Shown piece by piece: positions 27,025 through 35,854 of a stretch of 64,000 nt of DNA; position 1 is the stretch's first letter, and each line of letters begins with the position of its first letter. The position numbers and the translations under genes were made by a program. The DNA lies in assembly GCA_963842955.1 (NCBI GenBank), contig CAWJIJ010000011.1:620001-684000 (forward strand), in the 5' to 3' direction. The notes under the pieces were generated by a model. It did no database searches and was not told the DNA's origin. It was given only the letters and a program-made list of their open reading frames with translations. This stretch comes from JARFQW01 sp963842955 (GTDB lineage Bacteria > Pseudomonadota > Gammaproteobacteria > Steroidobacterales > XN24).

Positions 27025-28275
27025 ATGCCTAATTCCGCCATCATTGCTGGATCGCAGGCCCTCGCCCCCGCCGCGCGCCGGCTTGACCCGGCTCGCGTGC
27101 TGCCGTCAGCCGGCGTGCTGGTCCTGCTGGGCGCCACGACGTGGCTGGCGTATGACGACGCAGGCCTGCGGGTCGCCCTGCTGGTACTGGTGGGCGCCGG
27201 GCTCGGCTTTGCCCTGCAGAAATCCGGGTTCGGATTCGCCAGTGCCTGGCGGGCCCAGGTGATCGAGGGGCGCGGGGCGGGTCTGCGCTACCAGCTCGCC
27301 CTGCTGGCGATTCTCAGCGTCGCGCTTTTTCCGCTGTTCGCCCGGGGTGAAGCCTTCGGCCAGCCCCTCTTCGACCTCGTGCGACCGGTCGGCGTCGCGC
27401 TTTTGGCCGGCGCCTTCCTTTTCGGCATCGGCGCCCAGCTCGCTTCCGCCTGCTCGTCCGGATCGTTTTCGGCGGTGGGCCGCGGCAAGCTGCGCTATGT
27501 CATCGTGATCGCCGCAATGATCGTGGGCGCGACCCTCGGCAGCGCCCATTTCGGGTGGTGGGAGGCCCAGGCCAGCTGGTTTGCCTTCTCCCTGCCCAGG
27601 GAATGGGGCACCGGCCCCGGCATCGCGGGGAACCTGGCGATCATCGGGCTGCTCGCCGGCGCGAGCCTGTGGCTCGAGAAGGCCCGCTGCGGGAACGTCT
27701 CCCGACCGGGTACCCAAGAGTCCTTCGGTCCGGGCCGTTCCTGGTCCATGTCCCGGGGCGTCATTGTGCTGGCCCTGTTGTGCGTCGCGACCCTGGTGCT
27801 GTCGGGTCGGCCCTGGACCATCATGTCGGCGCCGCCCCTTTGGGGCGCGCATTTCATTGAGGCCTTCAGCCTCGACCTGGACGTCGCGTTCTGGGACTAC
27901 TGGTCGGCGGATTCCAGAGTCAACGCCCTTGAGGCCAGTCTCTGGACGGATGCCGCGACGCTCATGATCGGCGGACTAATCCTGGGCACGGCGCTGGCTG
28001 CGGCCCGGTCCGGAAGCCTCGGCGTAAACTGGAAAATCAGCCCGGGCGAAGGGTTCAGCGCCCTGCTGGGCGGTCTGCTGCTCGGCTACGGCGGCGTGGT
28101 GGGCCTGGGCTGCAACATCGGCGCGTTTCTCGGCGGTGCATCCAGCGGCAGCCTGCACGGCTGGTTGTGGCTGCTGGCGGCGTTCGTCGGCACCGCGGTC
28201 GGGGTGGGCCTCAAGGCCGCAGGCAGCAGGCTGACTCGCCGAGGCGGTCACCTCGCCAGCGAAAGAATGGTGTAG
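27025..28275 (+). CDS. YeeE/YedE family (TsuA-like) thiosulfate/sulfur transporter
   Basis: A 416-aa integral membrane protein with about ten or more hydrophobic helices in two halves. The family signature is LGFALQKSGFGFASAW, then the conserved Cys motifs GAQLASACSSGSF and GLGCNIGAFLGGASSGS. In TsuA these cysteines line the thiosulfate path. The paired cysteines here support sulfur-compound uptake, though some homologues carry other roles such as selenium. It stands alone on the plus strand; its last 28 nt overlap the end of the convergent DUF2834 gene. Confidence 0.88.
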   Translation: MPNSAIIAGSQALAPAARRLDPARVLPSAGVLVLLGATTWLAYDDAGLRVALLVLVGAGLGFALQKSGFGFASAWRAQVIEGRGAGLRYQLALLAILSVALFPLFARGEAFGQPLFDLVRPVGVALLAGAFLFGIGAQLASACSSGSFSAVGRGKLRYVIVIAAMIVGATLGSAHFGWWEAQASWFAFSLPREWGTGPGIAGNLAIIGLLAGASLWLEKARCGNVSRPGTQESFGPGRSWSMSRGVIVLALLCVATLVLSGRPWTIMSAPPLWGAHFIEAFSLDLDVAFWDYWSADSRVNALEASLWTDAATLMIGGLILGTALAAARSGSLGVNWKISPGEGFSALLGGLLLGYGGVVGLGCNIGAFLGGASSGSLHGWLWLLAAFVGTAVGVGLKAAGSRLTRRGGHLASERMV

Positions 28276-28694
28276 CCGAGGATCATCAGGCCGAAGAGCC
28301 CGAGGAACACGATCTCGCCCATCGACAGGGTGCCGGCAGTGTCCGAGCTCTCCAGCCCCGCCAGAACCCGCTCCCGGTGCACCATGAAGAACGGAAACGC
28401 GGCACCGATCGCGACGAAGATGCTCAGGAAGACGTAGATCGGGATACCGCGCATGGACAAGCGGCGCGCCTCGAAAAACATCCAGATGATTGCGGCCAGT
28501 CCCAGGCAGAGAATATCGACGGTGATCGACCGGCTGGCCGGATTGACGAGAGTCTCCTGCCAGAAGAGCAGGTTCACCCCGGCGATCCCCAGGCCTGACG
28601 AGAAATAGTCGATGTTGTTGCCCCAGGTGCCCACCAGGCCCACGAGGCCAATCAACAGGTACACCACGCAAAGGGCTTTTCGAGAGATGCTCAT
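28248..28694 (-). CDS. DUF2834 membrane protein
   Basis: A 148-aa protein started at ATG 28694, preceded by CCAGGAG. It has an N-terminal helix (CVVYLLIGLVGLVGTWGNN) and about three further membrane helices (ILCLGLAAIIWMFFEARRL, IYVFLSIFVAIGAAFPFFM, FLGLFGLMILGYTILSLA). The EARRL charged turn and overall layout are typical of DUF2834 proteins of unknown function. It converges on, and slightly overlaps, the sulfur transporter gene. Confidence 0.8.
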   Translation of the reverse strand: MSISRKALCVVYLLIGLVGLVGTWGNNIDYFSSGLGIAGVNLLFWQETLVNPASRSITVDILCLGLAAIIWMFFEARRLSMRGIPIYVFLSIFVAIGAAFPFFMVHRERVLAGLESSDTAGTLSMGEIVFLGLFGLMILGYTILSLAR

Positions 28695-28798
28695 ATCGGC
28701 TCCTGGCCCGGGCGGGTTCGAGGCCCAGGTGCCCATTATGGCGCGAGATTCAGCAATCAACCCGGACCGGGGTCTTGCGATGCCCGGCACCAGTGACC

Positions 28799-29176
28799 CT
28801 AGAAGACCTTGTTCTCCTCCCGGCACTCGACATCGTCCGGGGAAGACACGACGAGACGAAGTCGTTTTGCGAAATCGGACGGGATCACCTCACCACAGGC
28901 GCCTTCCACGGTCTCCCCACCTTCGAAGCGCACGGCATAGGCGTACTGCCCCTCGGCCTGGCGCGCCGAGTAGTAAATGCCACTGTCGGTGCCTGGCTGG
29001 ACAGGACCGAACGACACCCGACTCGATGGCAACTGGACCACGAGTTCGGCAATAGCCATCGCCGACCGGTTCTCCACCCGGATCTCGGGTGAGGCCAGGC
29101 GGAGGGCGAACACGCCGGCCACGGCGAGCACGCCGGCAATGGCCAGGACCTTGAGGAGTTTCTTCACCGGCCGCAT
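28799..29176 (-). CDS. Hypothetical membrane-anchored protein
   Basis: A 125-aa protein with a basic N-terminus and one hydrophobic helix (about residues 8-26, VLAIAGVLAVAGVFALRLA). A small beta-rich extracytoplasmic domain follows, with two cysteines near the end (GACGEV, VECREE) that could pair. I recognise no family. It is a short stand-alone gene, 21 nt downstream of the SnoaL-like gene on the same strand, so co-transcription is likely. Confidence 0.6.
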   Translation of the reverse strand: MRPVKKLLKVLAIAGVLAVAGVFALRLASPEIRVENRSAMAIAELVVQLPSSRVSFGPVQPGTDSGIYYSARQAEGQYAYAVRFEGGETVEGACGEVIPSDFAKRLRLVVSSPDDVECREENKVF

Positions 29177-29197
29177 CTCAGCAGCATGAACACTTGA

Positions 29198-29620
29198 TCA
29201 GCACTCTCTGCCGCCGGATTTCACCGATTCGAACAACGCCCTGAACTTCGACAGCCCCGCCAGCTGCCCAGGGAGATCCACGTGTTCGATCCGCGCGATC
29301 AGGCCTGCATCGTCGGTCCGGACGATCTGTTCACACCGAAAAACGAAACGTTGCCCGGCGTGACTGATGTCATCGACGAAACGAATGCGAAAACGCCGCG
29401 GAGACTCCCGAACGACATGGCTCTCGTAGTCGATGGAATCGAAGGCCTGGGCCGCGTCACCGTTGCCGCGATATGACGCGATGATGGCTTCCGGTCCGCG
29501 ATAGACGATGCCGCGGCACGCGTACTCACAGGCGTCGCTCAACAGCTGTTTCGCCGCGGGATAGTCCTCGGCATCCAGTGCCCGGGCGAATCGGGTGACA
29601 GCTCGCAAATCGTCGATCAT
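29198..29620 (-). CDS. SnoaL/NTF2-like protein
   Basis: A 140-aa protein with the NTF2-like layout: an N-terminal helical pair (VTRFARALDAEDYPAAKQLL), a region near YRGPEAIIASYRGNGDAAQ, then a curved beta-sheet (FRIRFVDDISHAGQRFVFRC, ARIEHVDLPG). Such proteins act as small isomerases, cyclases or binding proteins. No catalytic set is clear enough to choose. It lies 47 nt downstream of the SDR gene on the same strand. Confidence 0.7.
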   Translation of the reverse strand: MIDDLRAVTRFARALDAEDYPAAKQLLSDACEYACRGIVYRGPEAIIASYRGNGDAAQAFDSIDYESHVVRESPRRFRIRFVDDISHAGQRFVFRCEQIVRTDDAGLIARIEHVDLPGQLAGLSKFRALFESVKSGGREC

Positions 29621-29667
29621 GGTCGTCGCCGGCGCCGCGCAAAGCCCGTACCGGGCAAGGTGCGAGC

Positions 29668-30411
29668 TCAGCCCTCGGCCGTGTTCGCTTCGATGACGTT
29701 CTTCGCAAATCCGTCATAGGCTGCCTGGAACTCCCTGGCCATGGAGTCGGGGAATACGTGGAATTCGCCGTCCTCGAGCGCCTTGATGATGGCCTCCCCC
29801 ACCAGCGACGGGGGTTCGGCGATGGCGGTCAGGCCGGCGGCGTCGCCCATGTCCGTGGCAATAGGCCCGGGATGAACGCTCAGGACCCGGGTGCCCTGGG
29901 CGCCGAGGACCTCCCGAAGCGCCTGCGTAATCGAGTAGGCGGCCGCCTTGGATGCCGAATAGGTCGTGAAGCCGGGAAAGCACTTCATCGATACGACCGA
30001 GTTCAGCTGGGCAAAGGCCCCTCCGCCGTTTGCCTTCAGTACCGGCGCGAAGGCCTGGGCCATCTGCAGCAGGCCGAAAACGTTGACCTTCAGCTCGAAC
30101 TCCAGCGAATCCGCAGCATCGGGATCCAGCGGCCCGGTAGTCGTCAGGACACCTGCATTGTTGACGACCACCTCGACATCCGATGCGGTTTCCGCCGCCT
30201 GGCTGATCGAGTCGGGGTCGGCCAGGTCGAGATGAACGGGAACCACCTTGTCGCCGTGGGCTTCCACGAGCGGAGTGGCGCTGTCGATGGAGCGAACGGC
30301 AGCATAGACCCTGGCGGCACCATGGCCGAGAAACGCCTCGACGAGGGACTTGCCGATACCGCGATTCGCTCCCGTGACGAGCACGGTCTTACCGTTGATG
30401 TCATAGCTCAC
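29668..30411 (-). CDS. Short-chain dehydrogenase/reductase
   Basis: A 247-aa SDR. It starts at GTG 30411, with AGGAGA about 9 nt upstream. The cofactor-binding GANRGIGK, the structural NNAG, the catalytic Ser region (QLNSVVSMKCF) and the Tyr/Lys pair YSASKAA are all present, followed by VHPGPIATDMGD. The Arg after GAN and the absence of an acidic residue in the next strand leave the NAD/NADP preference open, and the substrate is unknown. It is the likely first gene of a three-gene minus-strand run with the SnoaL-like and hypothetical membrane proteins. Confidence 0.88.
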   Translation of the reverse strand: MSYDINGKTVLVTGANRGIGKSLVEAFLGHGAARVYAAVRSIDSATPLVEAHGDKVVPVHLDLADPDSISQAAETASDVEVVVNNAGVLTTTGPLDPDAADSLEFELKVNVFGLLQMAQAFAPVLKANGGGAFAQLNSVVSMKCFPGFTTYSASKAAAYSITQALREVLGAQGTRVLSVHPGPIATDMGDAAGLTAIAEPPSLVGEAIIKALEDGEFHVFPDSMAREFQAAYDGFAKNVIEANTAEG

Positions 30412-30595
30412 TGCGCGTTCTCCTGATCGGATATTTCACGTTGATGGGAATAAAGGCGAAATAGCCCCCTGCCTCGGCGGAATCATGACGGAGGAATCAT
30501 GGACAGGCGGACTGAACGGGTGGACTCCAGTTCGCCACAACAGTTCCGCCCGGGCTGCCGGCCCGGTCTCGCTCCGAAGCCCGACCCGTCACCCG

Positions 30596-31198
30596 TCACC
30601 TGTCTCCCGGGGGACCGGGATCATCGACGGTTTCAGCCCGCGGGTTCCCGCCAGGCGCTTTCCTGGCCAACGCGACCTGCACCTTCAGCCGCGACTTTAT
30701 TTCCCCGGAGATAGCCGCAATGAACTCGGGCCGGTAAATGCCCTGCGTGATCTCGTCCTCCCACCAGTTCCTGACCAGCGGCAGCTCGATATAGCCGCAG
30801 GCCCAGGATTTCCTCGCCTCCCATCGGGGGGCATCGAGAAACCCGTGCTGGTAGAGGTAATACTCGCCCTCGATCTTCTGGAATATGGAGCGGTTGATAA
30901 ACAGCAGGAGGATCAGATCGGACGCTGTCAGGTCGTCCACGTCCGCTTCCGGGTCGTAAACCTTGCTCACCAGTTTCGTGAAGCGCGACTCCCGGCCCTG
31001 CTGATATTCCGCGTCCCCGAGCATCCCCTGGAACAGCGCCTCGTTGAGCTGACCCATCTGCAACGACGCGTCAAAACCCGCCGAGGCTTTCAGCGCTTTC
31101 GTGTTGTTGCGCACCTCGGTGGCCAGATAGACCGGCGAAACGATGACCCCCACGCTCCCCACAACTTCAGCAATCGACGCCGCGGTATTCCAGTCCAT
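30596..31198 (-). CDS. Hypothetical protein with N-terminal membrane helix
   Basis: A 200-aa protein started at ATG 31198, preceded by a GGGGGG run that can serve as a ribosome site; the ATG at 31231 gives an unlikely leader. The N-terminus MDWNTAASIAEVVGSVGVIV resembles a widespread family of uncharacterised proteins with a short anchor (next residues SPVYLATEVRNNT). The rest is helical with many aromatic residues (WACGYIELPLVRNWWED). No enzymatic motif is seen. The C-terminal 25 residues are Pro/Gly-rich. Confidence 0.6.
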   Translation of the reverse strand: MDWNTAASIAEVVGSVGVIVSPVYLATEVRNNTKALKASAGFDASLQMGQLNEALFQGMLGDAEYQQGRESRFTKLVSKVYDPEADVDDLTASDLILLLFINRSIFQKIEGEYYLYQHGFLDAPRWEARKSWACGYIELPLVRNWWEDEITQGIYRPEFIAAISGEIKSRLKVQVALARKAPGGNPRAETVDDPGPPGDR

Positions 31199-31278
31199 CT
31201 GACCCCCCTGGAGCGCGTTAGATTTGATCATTCCCGGGGCATTCGTCCCGGGCCATTCCTAATTCCGGGAAACAGAGA

Positions 31279-31299
31279 CAAGACACCCCCGTTGTCTTG
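31279..31299 (-). terminator. Hairpin downstream of dienelactone hydrolase gene
   Basis: A perfect 7-bp inverted repeat, CAAGACA and TGTCTTG with a 7-nt loop, lies 9 nt after the hydrolase stop on the minus strand. It is followed only by a weak T-rich stretch (TCTCTGTTT), so it may be a terminator or a 3' stabilising hairpin. Confidence 0.45.
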
Positions 31300-31308
31300 A
31301 GTCCCGGA

Positions 31309-32223
31309 TCAGGACAGCTTGTCCCCGAAAAACTCGAGGGTGCGCGACCATGAAAGCTCGGCATCGGCCGGCGAATAACGGCTTGTGGAGTCGTTGTGGA
31401 AGCCGTGGTTGGCGCCCTCGTAGAAGTAGGCCACGTACTCCGCATCTTGGGCCTTAAGGATTTTCTCATAGCCCGGCCAAGTGGCGTTGATCCGCTCATC
31501 CAGGCTGCCGAAGTGCAGCATGAGCGGGCCCTTGACGTTGGGTCGCAGGGCCTCTGCTGCCGGGGATCCGTAGTACGGGACACCGGCATCCAGGTCGTCG
31601 GGAATCGACGCGGCCAGCATATTTACCACGTAGCCGCCGAAACAGAACCCCACCGCGCCGAGCTTTCCGGTACTCGACTCGTGGCCCTTGATGAACTGCG
31701 CCGCGGCAATAAAGTCTTCCTCCAGCTTCGCCCGGTCCATGCTGCGCTGCATTGCCCGGCCGTCATCATCGTTGCCCGGATAACCGCCCAGCGGATAGAG
31801 CGCATCGGGCGCTAAGGCGATGAACCCCGCCTTGGCCAGGCGTCGTGCGACATCCTTGATATAGGGGTTCAGTCCCCGGTTCTCGTGCACGACGAGGACC
31901 ACCGGTGCCTTGCCTGGAAGACCAGTGGGCATGACCAGGTAGCCCTGACACTCGCCGTGCCCCTTGGGGGATGGAAACGTCACGTAAGTGGCCTTCAGTT
32001 CCGGGTCGTTGAAGGACACCTGTTCCGCTTTTGCATAGTTGGGCAGAAGCGAACTGGTCAATAGGCTCATGCTGAAACCGAGGGCACCCAGCCCGGCAAG
32101 TCGGGCCATGAAAGTGCGCCGGTCGATCAGCCCGTGGGCGTATTCGTCGTACCAGTCGAAGGCTTCCTGGGGGATCGGGCGGGATCCTTCGCCCGTGGAC
32201 GAGTCCTGGGTTTCATGGGTCAT
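31309..32223 (-). CDS. Dienelactone hydrolase family protein with Tat-like signal
   Basis: A 304-aa protein started at ATG 32223, preceded by GGAGGAAG. After a 45-residue polar leader it has DRRTFMARLAGLGALGFSM, a twin-arginine-like export signal ending near NYAKA. The alpha/beta hydrolase core shows VVHENRGLNPYIKDVARRLA, the Cys nucleophile in GAVGFCFGGYV, and the His in GANHGFHND, as in dienelactone hydrolase. Export and this architecture are shared with YghX/DlhH-like proteins; the substrate is unknown. It lies 66 nt downstream of sstT on the same strand. Confidence 0.87.
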   Translation of the reverse strand: MTHETQDSSTGEGSRPIPQEAFDWYDEYAHGLIDRRTFMARLAGLGALGFSMSLLTSSLLPNYAKAEQVSFNDPELKATYVTFPSPKGHGECQGYLVMPTGLPGKAPVVLVVHENRGLNPYIKDVARRLAKAGFIALAPDALYPLGGYPGNDDDGRAMQRSMDRAKLEEDFIAAAQFIKGHESSTGKLGAVGFCFGGYVVNMLAASIPDDLDAGVPYYGSPAAEALRPNVKGPLMLHFGSLDERINATWPGYEKILKAQDAEYVAYFYEGANHGFHNDSTSRYSPADAELSWSRTLEFFGDKLS

Positions 32224-32289
32224 CTGGCGGCTTCCTCCAAGATTAAGAACGGCTGCACGGAGACCTGCTCCGGGCATACCGGTCGGGAG

Positions 32290-33495
32290 CTACGGCGCTT
32301 TCGCGGCTACCGCGGCAGTAAACACGACATCGGTAGAGCTGTTGAGGGCGGTTTCGGCGGAGTCCTGCAGGATGCTGATGACGAACCCCACGGCGACCAC
32401 CTGCATGGCCACATCGTTGGAAATGCCGAACAGCCCACAGGCAAGCGGAATCAGCAGCAACGATCCCCCGGCGACACCCGAGGCGCCACAGGCGGACAAC
32501 GCGGCAACCACGCTCAGAAGGAGCATCGACGGCAGGTCCATGCTGATGTCCAGCGTGTGCACGGCGGCCAGGGTAAGAACCGTGATCGTGATGGCGGCCC
32601 CGCCCATGTTGATGGTCGCGCCCAGCGGGATCGACACGGCGTAAGTGTCCTTCTCCAGGTCCAGCCGCTCACACAGGGCCAGGTTGACCGGAATGTTGGC
32701 GGCGGAGCTCCGGGTAAAGAACGCCGTGACGCCGCTTTCCCGCAACGCGGTCAGCACCACGGGGTAAGGGTTCCGGCGCGTCTTGAACCAGAAAATAAGC
32801 GGATTGATGACCAGGGCCATGATGAGCATGCAGCCGAGCAGGACACTTAGCAGCCGCGCATAGCCGCCCAGGACAGACAGCCCGGACTCCGCAAGGTTGC
32901 CGGCCACCAGGCCGAAGATGCCGATGGGCGCAAGCCGGATGACCAGGCGCACGATGTGGGTCACCGCATCAGCCAGATCGGCCAGCAACCGGCGGGTCGA
33001 CTCGGCGGCGTGGTGCAGAAACACGCCCAGCAGCACTCCCCAGACGAGAATGCCGATGAAGTTGCCGGTCAGCACCGCATTGACCGGGTTGTCCACGAGC
33101 TTGTTAAGCAGGTTGCCCAGAACCTCAGCAATGCCCTGTGGCGCGTCGGCGCTGAACTCGGTGACCTGCAGCGCGAGCGTGGTCGGAAACAGCAGGCTCA
33201 TCGTCACGGCCAGGAGCGCCGCGGCCACCGTGCCCACCAGGTACATCACCACGATCGGACCCAGCTGCGACGTATGGCTCGCCCGGCGGTTCGCAATCGC
33301 GGAGGCGACGAGGACCAGCACGAGGATCGGGGCAACCGCCTTCAAGGCCTGAACGAAGAGCTTGCCCAGCAGCATCGAGCCCTTGGCGGCCTCGGGCGAG
33401 ATCAGCGCCAGGGCAATGCCCAGGCCGATGCCGATCGCGATCTGCAGCACCAGGCTGCCGGAGGCCAGTCGACTGAGGATTCCGTCAGATTTCAT
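32290..33495 (-). CDS. sstT: Sodium:serine/threonine symporter SstT
   Basis: A 401-aa transporter of the dicarboxylate/amino acid:cation symporter family. The serine-rich hairpin motif is TRSSAANIPVNLALCERL, followed by the helix-7 motif GATINMGGAAITI and the C-terminal LSACGASGVAGGSLLLIP. These features and the length match E. coli SstT (414 aa) rather than GltP/DctA. It imports serine and threonine with Na+. It is divergent from the TIR-domain gene, with 80 bp between the starts. Confidence 0.92.
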   Translation of the reverse strand: MKSDGILSRLASGSLVLQIAIGIGLGIALALISPEAAKGSMLLGKLFVQALKAVAPILVLVLVASAIANRRASHTSQLGPIVVMYLVGTVAAALLAVTMSLLFPTTLALQVTEFSADAPQGIAEVLGNLLNKLVDNPVNAVLTGNFIGILVWGVLLGVFLHHAAESTRRLLADLADAVTHIVRLVIRLAPIGIFGLVAGNLAESGLSVLGGYARLLSVLLGCMLIMALVINPLIFWFKTRRNPYPVVLTALRESGVTAFFTRSSAANIPVNLALCERLDLEKDTYAVSIPLGATINMGGAAITITVLTLAAVHTLDISMDLPSMLLLSVVAALSACGASGVAGGSLLLIPLACGLFGISNDVAMQVVAVGFVISILQDSAETALNSSTDVVFTAAVAAKAP

Positions 33496-33575
33496 GGACG
33501 AAGGCCTGGGGCGCAGGACGCTGAGCGCGCAATTATACTGACCACCGTGTTCCGTGCCTGGAAGTCGGGGGTGCC

Positions 33576-35186
33576 GTGGCCGATATTTTCCTTTCCTATG
33601 CCCGAAGCGATCGCCCGGCCGTCGAGCGCCTCGCAGCCGCGCTTCGCGACGAGGGCTTCGAAGTCTGGTGGGATCGGCGGATCGTTGCCGGCGACGAGTT
33701 CAGCGCCATCATCGAGCAGGAACTCGCGGCGGCCGGCGCGGTTGTCGTAGCGTGGTCGGAGGCAGGCTCCCGCTCCAACTGGGTCAAGGACGAGGCGTCG
33801 TTTGCCGCAAGCCGGGGCACGCTCGTGGCCACGACACTGGATGCCAGTCAGCCGCCGATGGGCTTCCGCCAGTATCACGCTATCGACCTGTCGACATGGG
33901 CCGGCGGACAGGGAGAGGAGGCACTCGCTCAACTCGTGCACGCGGTCGCTATACGGCTCGACAAAATCGCTCCGGCCGGGCAGGTTGTACCCTTGGCGCC
34001 GGCGACCGAGGAAGACGCCGGTCCCTGGATTGCCGTCACCCCGATCAAGGTCAGGGGTGCGGACCCGGAACTGAACGACCTGGCCGAGGAACTGGCCGAC
34101 GGCATCTCCAGCGCCCTCGCACGCTTTTCCTATCTCAATGTGGCCTCGCAGGATTCCCCCGCAGCCGGCCGGAAGGCGGGCGCACGCTACGTGCTCGAAG
34201 GATCGCTGCGCCGGGCGGGCAGGAGCCTGCGCCTCAGCGCCAGGGTGGCCGATACGCAGGACGCCAGGCAGATCTGGGGCGACAACTACCATCGGGATTA
34301 CAACGCGGACAGCGTGTTCGATCTCCTGGATGACCTGACGGATCACGTGGTCACCGCCGTGGCCGATCCCTACGGTGCCCTGGTGCGGGATCTGTCTGCC
34401 CCGGTCCTGCAGCGCGACCCGCTGTCGCTGACGGTCTACGAGTCGCTGATTCGCCAGTTCGTGTATCGGCAGCGGGTCAGCCCGGAAGACCACCGGATCG
34501 CCCGCACCGCCGCCGAACAAGCGGTAAGGAAGGCTCCCGGAAACGCCACGTCGTGGGCCGCGCAGAGCCTGATTTATCTCGAAGAATTCAAGCACGGGTT
34601 CAACGCGCAGGACGACGCCCTGGAGCGCTCGCTGAAGTCGGCCCGGCGGGCCACCGAGCTGGATCCGAACAACGCCTGGGCCCAGTTTGCGCTGTGCGAT
34701 GCGTCATTCTTTCACCGGGACGTCGGCATGGGCCGGTCCGCCGGTCTGCGCTCTCTGGAGCTGAACCCGCGCGACTCCGATGCGATGGCGATGGTCGGCG
34801 TCTGGTTCGCGTTCACCGGCGAATGGGAGCGCGGCCTGGGCCTGGTGGAACGGGCCATCCGGCTCAATCCGAACCATCCGGGCTGGTACTGGTTTCTGGT
34901 CTTTTACAACCACTACCGCCAGGGCGAGTATGAGCTTGCCCTGGCCTACATCGAGCGGGTCAACATGCCGCAATACTGGGTGTGCCCGGAGCTGGTGGCC
35001 GCCACCCAGGGACAGCTGGGCAACGAGGCCGAAGCCCGTGCCGCCCTCGAACAGTTTCTCGCGCTGTGCCCGTTCCCGCCCGAGGAAATACCAAGAGTCA
35101 ACGACCGCTGGTTGTATGCGCAGCCCGAGGTGAGAGACCTGATCCTCGATGGGCTGCGCAAGGCCGGGCTCGAGGTGTCCGCCTGA
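33576..35186 (+). CDS. TIR domain - TolB-like - TPR protein
   Basis: A 536-aa protein started at GTG 33576. Residues 1-130 are a bacterial TIR domain: DIFLSYARSD, the WWDRRIVAGDEF segment and SNWVKDEASF, whose Glu73 is in the position of the NADase catalytic glutamate. Residues about 150-265 resemble the TolB/FlgO-like amino-terminal domain often found in CadC- and cyclase-type proteins (GARYVLEGSLRRAGRSLRLS). The remainder is TPR-like repeats (ARRATELDPNNAWAQFAL, VERAIRLNPNHPGWYW). The same TolB-TPR module is elsewhere fused to HTH or cyclase domains, so a signalling role is as likely as defence. Confidence 0.85.
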   Translation: MADIFLSYARSDRPAVERLAAALRDEGFEVWWDRRIVAGDEFSAIIEQELAAAGAVVVAWSEAGSRSNWVKDEASFAASRGTLVATTLDASQPPMGFRQYHAIDLSTWAGGQGEEALAQLVHAVAIRLDKIAPAGQVVPLAPATEEDAGPWIAVTPIKVRGADPELNDLAEELADGISSALARFSYLNVASQDSPAAGRKAGARYVLEGSLRRAGRSLRLSARVADTQDARQIWGDNYHRDYNADSVFDLLDDLTDHVVTAVADPYGALVRDLSAPVLQRDPLSLTVYESLIRQFVYRQRVSPEDHRIARTAAEQAVRKAPGNATSWAAQSLIYLEEFKHGFNAQDDALERSLKSARRATELDPNNAWAQFALCDASFFHRDVGMGRSAGLRSLELNPRDSDAMAMVGVWFAFTGEWERGLGLVERAIRLNPNHPGWYWFLVFYNHYRQGEYELALAYIERVNMPQYWVCPELVAATQGQLGNEAEARAALEQFLALCPFPPEEIPRVNDRWLYAQPEVRDLILDGLRKAGLEVSA

Positions 35187-35215
35187 CCGGTCGGCATCGG
35201 CATCGACACTTCCCT

Positions 35216-35647
35216 CTACCGGTAGGTCCGCCCCTTGTGCTTCAGCCATCCGTCCACGTGGCGGCCGCCAGGGTCGTCATGGGTCCAGTGGATCACGCCG
35301 CCCTTCGGGTTCCATTCGTATTCTCCGTGGAACTCCACGATGTCACCGTTCTCGAGGTCCGGTACTCGCGGAGCCAGGTCAATGTTATGGGCGACCAGGA
35401 TCGTCTGGCCCGAGTCCAGCCGTAAGACGAAACGCTGGTGGCGGCTGCCGTCCCGGTCATCGGGAAGGACGCTGACGACCTCCCCCAGGCCGAGGACCTG
35501 GAGATTGCTTTGCCTGGACTCGAACGCGTTCGCGAGGACCGCATCGGCGCCCGACGAACTGCCGGGATATCCCGGGCCGGGTCCGAACTCCTGCCACGCA
35601 ATGTAGCCAATGGCGAGGACAACGAGAAAGGGCACGATTTGTCGCAT
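35216..35647 (-). CDS. DUF3465 family protein
   Basis: A 143-aa protein with an N-terminal signal or anchor (IVPFLVVLAIGYIAWQEFG). A compact OB-fold-like domain follows: VLGLGEVVSVLPDD, RHQRFVLRLDSGQTILVAHN, NGDIVEFHGEYEWNPKGGVI, IHWTHDDPGG. This motif order is characteristic of DUF3465, a small periplasmic family of unknown function. It is convergent with the TIR gene, 29 nt away. Confidence 0.85.
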   Translation of the reverse strand: MRQIVPFLVVLAIGYIAWQEFGPGPGYPGSSSGADAVLANAFESRQSNLQVLGLGEVVSVLPDDRDGSRHQRFVLRLDSGQTILVAHNIDLAPRVPDLENGDIVEFHGEYEWNPKGGVIHWTHDDPGGRHVDGWLKHKGRTYR

Positions 35648-35854
35648 GGAGATATGAGTTCGACGGCGCAGGCGGATGCGGCTTGACAGGCGTTTTGCCG
35701 GGCATTTTCAAACCCCCGAGCCCAGCGATCAACCCCGGACCGGGGCTCCGGTTCCGGTACTTCAGGGACGCCGAGGACAGCCAACTCAACCGGCACAGGC
35801 CCCGGGCGGCAACAGCGTGGCCCATGGCGCCGGCAGCGTTCCCTGCGAAGTGTT

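Noticed and set aside
33576..35186. Defence island around the TIR protein
   Set aside because: The neighbours are sstT and a DUF3465 gene; no other defence-type gene is nearby.
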